Origin: Lentzea albidocapillata
Lineage (GTDB): Bacteria > Actinomycetota > Actinomycetes > Mycobacteriales > Pseudonocardiaceae
Assembly: GCF_000719115.1 (NCBI RefSeq)
Contig: NZ_JOEA01000001.1
Span: 1-64,000 of the forward strand
Direction of reading: 5' to 3'
Length of the DNA stretch: 64,000 bases
How positions within the stretch are numbered: the stretch's first letter is position 1; every line of letters starts with the position of its first letter. The notes below the pieces were generated by a model that was not told where the DNA came from, ran no database searches, and saw only the letters and a program-made list of their open reading frames with translations. The position numbers and the translations under genes are program-made. Positions 60,355 to 64,000 of the stretch are shown here, in pieces.

Positions 60355-61362
60355 GTGACCGATCAGGCCGACTTCGCCCTGAACCTGCACCGCGTCGCAG
60401 TACCTGATCCCTCCTCGAACGCGTGCTGGTCGCCCTTCTCGGTGGCCAGTGCGCTCGCGTTGGCCCGTGAGGCCGCGCGCGGCGAGACCCGCACCGAACT
60501 CGACGGCCTGCTCCAGGACTTCGACGCCTCCGACGCGCTCGACGTGCCCGAACTGGCCGTCGCGAACACGCTGTGGGCCGACGACGACCTGAGGATCGAC
60601 CCTGACTTCTCGCTCGCCGGTTCGGTGCGGCGCACCGCGTTCTCCGACCCCGCGACGGTCCGCAAGCTCGTCAACACCGACGTCGCCGAGACCACCCGCG
60701 GCCTCATCCCCGAACTGCTGACGGACCCGCCACCGCCGGACGCCGCCGCGATCATCGTGAACGCCCTGTACCTCAAGGTCGGCTGGCTCAACGCGTTCTC
60801 CGCCTGGGAGACCGCCGCGAAACCGTTCCACGCGCCCGGCGGCGACGTGGACGTGCCGACGATGAAGGTCACCGAGAAGTTCCGCTACGCCCGCCACGAC
60901 GGCTGGCAGACGATCGTGCTGCCCGCCGACTCCGGCGTCGAGGCCGTGGTCCTGCTGCCGGACGAGTCGCTCGACCAGCCGCTGAGCCCGTCCGTGCTCA
61001 CCGCGCAGGACTTCACGCGGCTCGAGCTCTCACTGCCCAAAGTGGACGTACGGGCGAAGTTCAACCTCAAGACCACGCTGCGGCAACTGGGAGTCGAGCG
61101 CATGTTCGCGCGCGACGCCGACTTCTCCGGCCTCTCGCCGGACGAGCGGATGTTCGTCGACGACGTCGTGCACGAGGCCGTGCTGCGCCTGGACGAAGAG
61201 GGCCTCGAAGGCGCGGCGGCCACCGCCGTCACGTTCCGCACGGTGTCGATCGAGATCCCGGTGGACCCGATCGTCGTGACGGTCGACCGGCCGTTCCTCG
61301 TCGCGGTCCGGCACGCCCACTCGAAGGCGATCTACTTCCTCGCGCAGGTAGCCACTCCGTAA
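60355..61362 (+). CDS. Serpin-family protease inhibitor, intracellular
   Basis: 335 residues from GTG 60355 with GGGAG upstream. Serpin motifs: ACWSPFSVASALALAREAAR, IIVNALYLKVGWLNAFSAWE and the hinge VLRLDEEGLEGAAATAV leading to a reactive-centre loop TFRTVSIEIPV. The signature DRPFLVAVRHAHSKAIYFL closes it. There is no signal peptide, so it acts inside the cell. It is somewhat shorter than typical serpins (370-400). Confidence 0.92.
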   Translation: MTDQADFALNLHRVAVPDPSSNACWSPFSVASALALAREAARGETRTELDGLLQDFDASDALDVPELAVANTLWADDDLRIDPDFSLAGSVRRTAFSDPATVRKLVNTDVAETTRGLIPELLTDPPPPDAAAIIVNALYLKVGWLNAFSAWETAAKPFHAPGGDVDVPTMKVTEKFRYARHDGWQTIVLPADSGVEAVVLLPDESLDQPLSPSVLTAQDFTRLELSLPKVDVRAKFNLKTTLRQLGVERMFARDADFSGLSPDERMFVDDVVHEAVLRLDEEGLEGAAATAVTFRTVSIEIPVDPIVVTVDRPFLVAVRHAHSKAIYFLAQVATP

Positions 61363-61441
61363 CCGATTTCCGGCAGCATTCGCCCTGTAGAGCGGGCGTT
61401 TCGCGCGGCGAGATCATGATCATGGCTTTACCGTTCCACGC

Positions 61442-61960
61442 ATGACCCAGCACGGTGCAGGTGAGCAACTCGTCGTGCTCGCCGCAGCGGGCGCCACCCA
61501 GATCACCTGCTTCAGCGGCGTCACCATTCCCGTCCTGCTCAGAACCGAGTGCTACGCGAAGGCGCTGGCCAGCGCTCTGGGGTTCGCGCCGACGCCGGAG
61601 CTGCAACGTGATGGCGTGCTGCCGCGGTGCGTGTTCTTCATCCACGAGTACGCGTTGCGCACCGTCGTCGGCGGCGACCGGCTGATGGAGGACCAGGTCC
61701 TGCACCTGCTGTTCCACGCGCCGTCGATCCGGATCGTGCCGGCCAGCGCGGGCGGGGCGGCGGCGGTCGGGCTCGACTACGCGCTCGTCCAGTACGAGCA
61801 CGAGCCGCCGCTGGTCTACCTCGCGAACTGGACGCTCGCCAGCGACGCGGCGACCGTCGAACGGGCCGTGGCCATCTTTCAGCGCATGCACGCCGTCGCT
61901 CTGGACAACGAGAAGTCGCGCGACGTGCTCATGGAATATGTGGCCGTGTACGACCGCTAG
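61442..61960 (+). CDS. DUF5753 domain protein lacking the helix-turn-helix
   Basis: 172 residues from ATG 61442. It has the C-terminal part of DUF5753 regulators: SGVTIPVLLRTECYAKALAS, CVFFIHEYALRTVVGGDRLM and SIRIVPASAG, corresponding segment by segment to the gene at 6661-7506. The N-terminal HTH is absent, so it cannot bind DNA by the usual route. It may titrate another regulator's partner or be a remnant. Confidence 0.8.
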   Translation: MTQHGAGEQLVVLAAAGATQITCFSGVTIPVLLRTECYAKALASALGFAPTPELQRDGVLPRCVFFIHEYALRTVVGGDRLMEDQVLHLLFHAPSIRIVPASAGGAAAVGLDYALVQYEHEPPLVYLANWTLASDAATVERAVAIFQRMHAVALDNEKSRDVLMEYVAVYDR

Positions 61961-62133
61961 GGCGTGTTGCGGCGCAGGAACAGTCGCATGCCGTCCTCAC
62001 CGGGCAGCGCGCACAGCAGCAGTTTGACGTTCTGGTGTCGCACCGGAACCGCACACGAGTCGCCTGCCAGCAGCGTTCCCGCCAGCAGGCCGGCCGACTC
62101 GTGATCGATGTCCAGCACGAAGTCGTTGCTCAT
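61957..62133 (-). CDS. Small unannotated ORF opposite the DUF5753 gene
   Basis: 58 codons from ATG 62133 to the stop at 61957-61959, starting MSNDFVLDIDHESAGLLAGT and ending RLFLRRNTP. It has few rare features and no known domain. Two Cys (DSCAVPV, LLCALPG). The good codon composition supports coding. Its 3' end overlaps the DUF5753 stop by 3 bases. No clear ribosome-binding site precedes it. Confidence 0.5.
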   Translation of the reverse strand: MSNDFVLDIDHESAGLLAGTLLAGDSCAVPVRHQNVKLLLCALPGEDGMRLFLRRNTP

Positions 62134-62215
62134 GAAGGGACCCTATGAGTAGACCGGCTCGCGCCCCAGTCACCCAAAGGTGTCACGTTCTGTCGGGCTG
62201 TCTCGTCCATCGGGC

Positions 62216-62773
62216 ATGACGAGGATCAAGGGAGTCCCCAAGAAGGACGCGGGCCTGCTGCTCAAGGCCGTGTACTGGTTCGCGCGGCGGGAGTTCGGCG
62301 CGGTGCCGGAACCCGTCACGGTGATGGCGCACCACCCCAAGCTGCTGATGGCGGGCGGGCGGCACGAACTCGCGATCAAGAAGGCGATCCACGGGCCGTT
62401 GTTCGAGCTGTGCGTCTACCGCACGGCGGTGAAGCTCGGCTGTTCGTGGTGCGTCGACTTCGGCGCCATGCTGATGAAGCACGGGGGCCTCGACATCGAG
62501 CGCCTCAAGCACATCGACTCCTACGCCACGTCGCCGCTGTTCACCGACCTCGAACGCAAGGCGCTCGCCTACGCAGACGCGATGACCGACACGCCCGTCG
62601 CCGTCACCGACGAGCAGGTCGCCGAGCTGGAGGAGCTGCTGGGACGCAAGGAACTCGTCGCGCTGACCTACCAGGTCGCGCTGGAGAACCAGCGAGCCCG
62701 GTTCAACAGCGCGTTCGACATCAGGGACCAGGGTTTCACCAGTGGTGACGCCTGCCGCGTGCCGACAAACTAA
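62216..62773 (+). CDS. Carboxymuconolactone decarboxylase/AhpD-like protein
   Basis: 185 residues from ATG 62216 (MTRIKGVPKKDAGLLLKAVY). The AhpD-type CxxC redox pair is GCSWCVDFG (HxxC-like). Such all-helical proteins act as peroxidase partners or gamma-carboxymuconolactone decarboxylases. It overlaps or abuts the methyltransferase gene. Substrate unknown. Confidence 0.88.
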   Translation: MTRIKGVPKKDAGLLLKAVYWFARREFGAVPEPVTVMAHHPKLLMAGGRHELAIKKAIHGPLFELCVYRTAVKLGCSWCVDFGAMLMKHGGLDIERLKHIDSYATSPLFTDLERKALAYADAMTDTPVAVTDEQVAELEELLGRKELVALTYQVALENQRARFNSAFDIRDQGFTSGDACRVPTN

Positions 62774-62777
62774 AGCG

Positions 62778-63590
62778 GTGGAGAAAATCACCCTGACCGG
62801 GGCGCAGGAGACCATGCTCGCCACGCTGTACGGCCGGGCGCTCGACAGCGAGCGCCCCGCGTCCGTGCTGCACGACACCGAGGCGAAGCGTGCCGTCGAC
62901 CGCATCGACTACGACTTCGCCAAGACCGGGATGAACACGACCACCTCGGTAGGCGTCGCCATCCGCGGCAGGGTGCTCGACGACTGGACGCGCGAGTTCC
63001 TGCGGCGCAACCCGTCCTGCACGGTGCTGCATCTGGCGTGTGGGCTGGACACTCGCGCGCACCGGATCGAACGGCCAGACACCGTGCGGTGGGTCGACGT
63101 CGACATGCCGGACGTCGTTGCGTTGAGGCACAAGCTCTTGCCCGTGCCACAAGGTGACTATCGCCTCGTGGCGTCGTCGGTCACCGAGGACGCCTGGCTC
63201 GCCGAAGTGCCCGCCGATCGTCCGGTCGTGGCGGTGTTCGAGGGACTGTCGATGTACCTCACGCAGGCGGAGGGTCATGCGTTGATCAGCAGGATCACCA
63301 GCCGGTTCTCCAGCGGTGAGCTGCTGTTCGACGTCTACGGCCCGTGGGGGATCAAGCTGCAGAAGCTCGTGCCGGCCGTGCGCAACGCCGGCGCGACCTT
63401 GCACTGGGGCGTCGACGATCCGCGCGAGATCGAGGCACTGCGCCCCGGACTGACCACTGTGGACTCCTGGCGCAGCGTGGACCTGCCGCACCTGGACGCG
63501 TTGCCCAGGTCCGGCAGGATCCAGATGAAGGTCGTCAGCGCGATCCCGAAGCTCCGTGACGTCGGGAAGCTGCTGCGAATGCGGTGGTAG
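62778..63590 (+). CDS. Leucine-carboxyl-methyltransferase-type SAM methyltransferase
   Basis: 270 residues from GTG 62778. The LCM/PPM1-TcmP fold shows in TVLHLACGLDTRAHRIERPD, VRWVDVDMPDVVALRHKLLP and VVAVFEGLSMYLTQAEGHAL. In actinobacteria such enzymes O-methylate polyketide or other small molecules. A GTG at 62742 overlapping the previous gene is the other start. Confidence 0.88.
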   Translation: MEKITLTGAQETMLATLYGRALDSERPASVLHDTEAKRAVDRIDYDFAKTGMNTTTSVGVAIRGRVLDDWTREFLRRNPSCTVLHLACGLDTRAHRIERPDTVRWVDVDMPDVVALRHKLLPVPQGDYRLVASSVTEDAWLAEVPADRPVVAVFEGLSMYLTQAEGHALISRITSRFSSGELLFDVYGPWGIKLQKLVPAVRNAGATLHWGVDDPREIEALRPGLTTVDSWRSVDLPHLDALPRSGRIQMKVVSAIPKLRDVGKLLRMRW

Positions 63591-63591
63591 T

Positions 63592-64000
63592 TCAGGTCTC
63601 CAGGACGAAGTCGAACTTGGCGGTGTAGCGGTTGCCGACGAGCGGGCCGAGCTCGACCTCGCACTCGCGGTCGAGGTAGGCGTCGCGCCGGTTCAGGTAG
63701 GGCACGTTCATCCCGTACGCCCTGAGGTTGTCCGGGAAGAACAGCTGCGTGGTGAGGATACGGCCGGCGCGGGGCTGGGCCTTGACGTGGATGTGCGGTG
63801 TGCGGCCGGGATAGTCCTTGGGCACGATCGTCTCCAGCACGTACGCGCCGGAGGCGTTGGTGAACTGGTGGCCGCGCATCTTGAACGTGGTGTTGTCGTA
63901 CACGCCCCGGTCGTCCGCCTGCCAGAAGTCCAGCAGTGCGTTGGCGATCGGCTGGCACTTCATGGTGTAGACGAAGCCGGTGATGCTGAGCACGATCCCG
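63592..64000 (-). CDS. Intradiol ring-cleavage dioxygenase, N-terminus beyond the window
   Basis: The last 136 or so residues are present; the gene continues past the window edge. The iron-binding region is shown by YVLETIVPKDYPGRTPHIHV (Tyr and the two His ligands) after the LLDFWQADDRGVYDN segment. The family opens catechol-type rings. The sequence is complete at the C-terminus. Confidence 0.85.
   Translation of the reverse strand, partial: GIVLSITGFVYTMKCQPIANALLDFWQADDRGVYDNTTFKMRGHQFTNASGAYVLETIVPKDYPGRTPHIHVKAQPRAGRILTTQLFFPDNLRAYGMNVPYLNRRDAYLDRECEVELGPLVGNRYTAKFDFVLET

Noticed and set aside
1..64000. CRISPR arrays, insertion sequences, integrases and tRNA genes
   Set aside because: No regularly spaced repeats with unique spacers, no transposase or integrase motifs, and no tRNA T-loop with matching acceptor stem seen by eye.

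Overview
The window is 64 kb of high-GC DNA from an actinobacterium, most likely a Pseudonocardiales member of the Lentzea/Saccharothrix/Lechevalieria type. The evidence is the strong GC bias, the many GTG and TTG starts, the paired DUF5753/DUF397 regulators, a 6C-type small RNA, an actinobacterial sulfate-assimilation operon and the order phoH-ybeY-corC-like-(cytidine deaminase-like)-era-recO-uppS. Genus is an inference; no 16S sequence is present.

Layout. 1-100: 3' end of a 5S rRNA gene and its terminator. 143-3067: a frameshifted membrane-protein gene and a KAP-type P-loop NTPase with a shifted C-terminus. 3142-6600: operon for a circularly permuted ATP-grasp enzyme, an alpha-E protein and a transglutaminase-like protease. 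6661-12297: DUF5753/DUF397 pair, MazF-like protein, lepA, a methyltransferase, a HigBA-type toxin-antitoxin pair with a 4-base duplication in the toxin, and an HD protein. 12326-19432: GH18 chitinase behind a DasR-type operator, nitronate monooxygenase, two tandem DUF885 proteins and an amino-acid permease. 19471-19633: first copy of a structured repeat. 19706-25416: oxidoreductase, barnase/barstar-type pair, secreted proteins, enoyl-CoA hydratase, a PfpI/MarR pair with palindromic operators, and a DUF3800 protein. 25496-33867: a long leftward sulfur operon (leader peptide, sir, zinc-ribbon protein, cysH, cysD, cysN, ABC transporter, siroheme chelatase). 34040-42042: hemW, hrcA-dnaJ-rsmE, the 6C RNA, a hydrolase, a TetR regulator, a HIT protein and two tandem acetyltransferases. 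42146-49915: phoH with an intein through uppS, with the second copy of the structured repeat between era and recO. 49912-52372: permease pair with Zur and an ArsR regulator. 52384-64000: glyS, membrane proteins, serine hydrolase, peptidase S51, DUF218, dgt, serpin, an HTH-less DUF5753 protein, methyltransferase, and a dioxygenase cut by the window edge.

The most unusual signals are as follows. (1) A ~165-bp intergenic element is present twice (19471-19633 and 47274-47438). Its outer 21-bp stem and inner hairpin keep pairing through many compensatory changes. (2) An AT-rich ~22-bp palindrome recurs inside coding sequences, always in the reading phase that gives Ile-Ser-Asp-Ile-Ser-Asp-Ile-like peptides. 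(3) PhoH carries a 320-residue intein with the W/C/T signature of class 3 inteins and a LAGLIDADG domain missing one catalytic Asp. (4) The sulfur operon begins with a leader peptide, an attenuator-like hairpin and a hairpin that buries the sir ribosome-binding site.

The genes work together mainly in sulfate reduction to sulfide (cysD/N/H, sir, siroheme insertion by the CbiX-like chelatase), ribosome and RNA maintenance (lepA, rsmE, ybeY, era, phoH), the heat-shock pair hrcA/dnaJ, and metal-responsive transport next to Zur. Several frameshifts lie in the first 12 kb; whether they are real mutations or sequence errors cannot be decided from the sequence alone.
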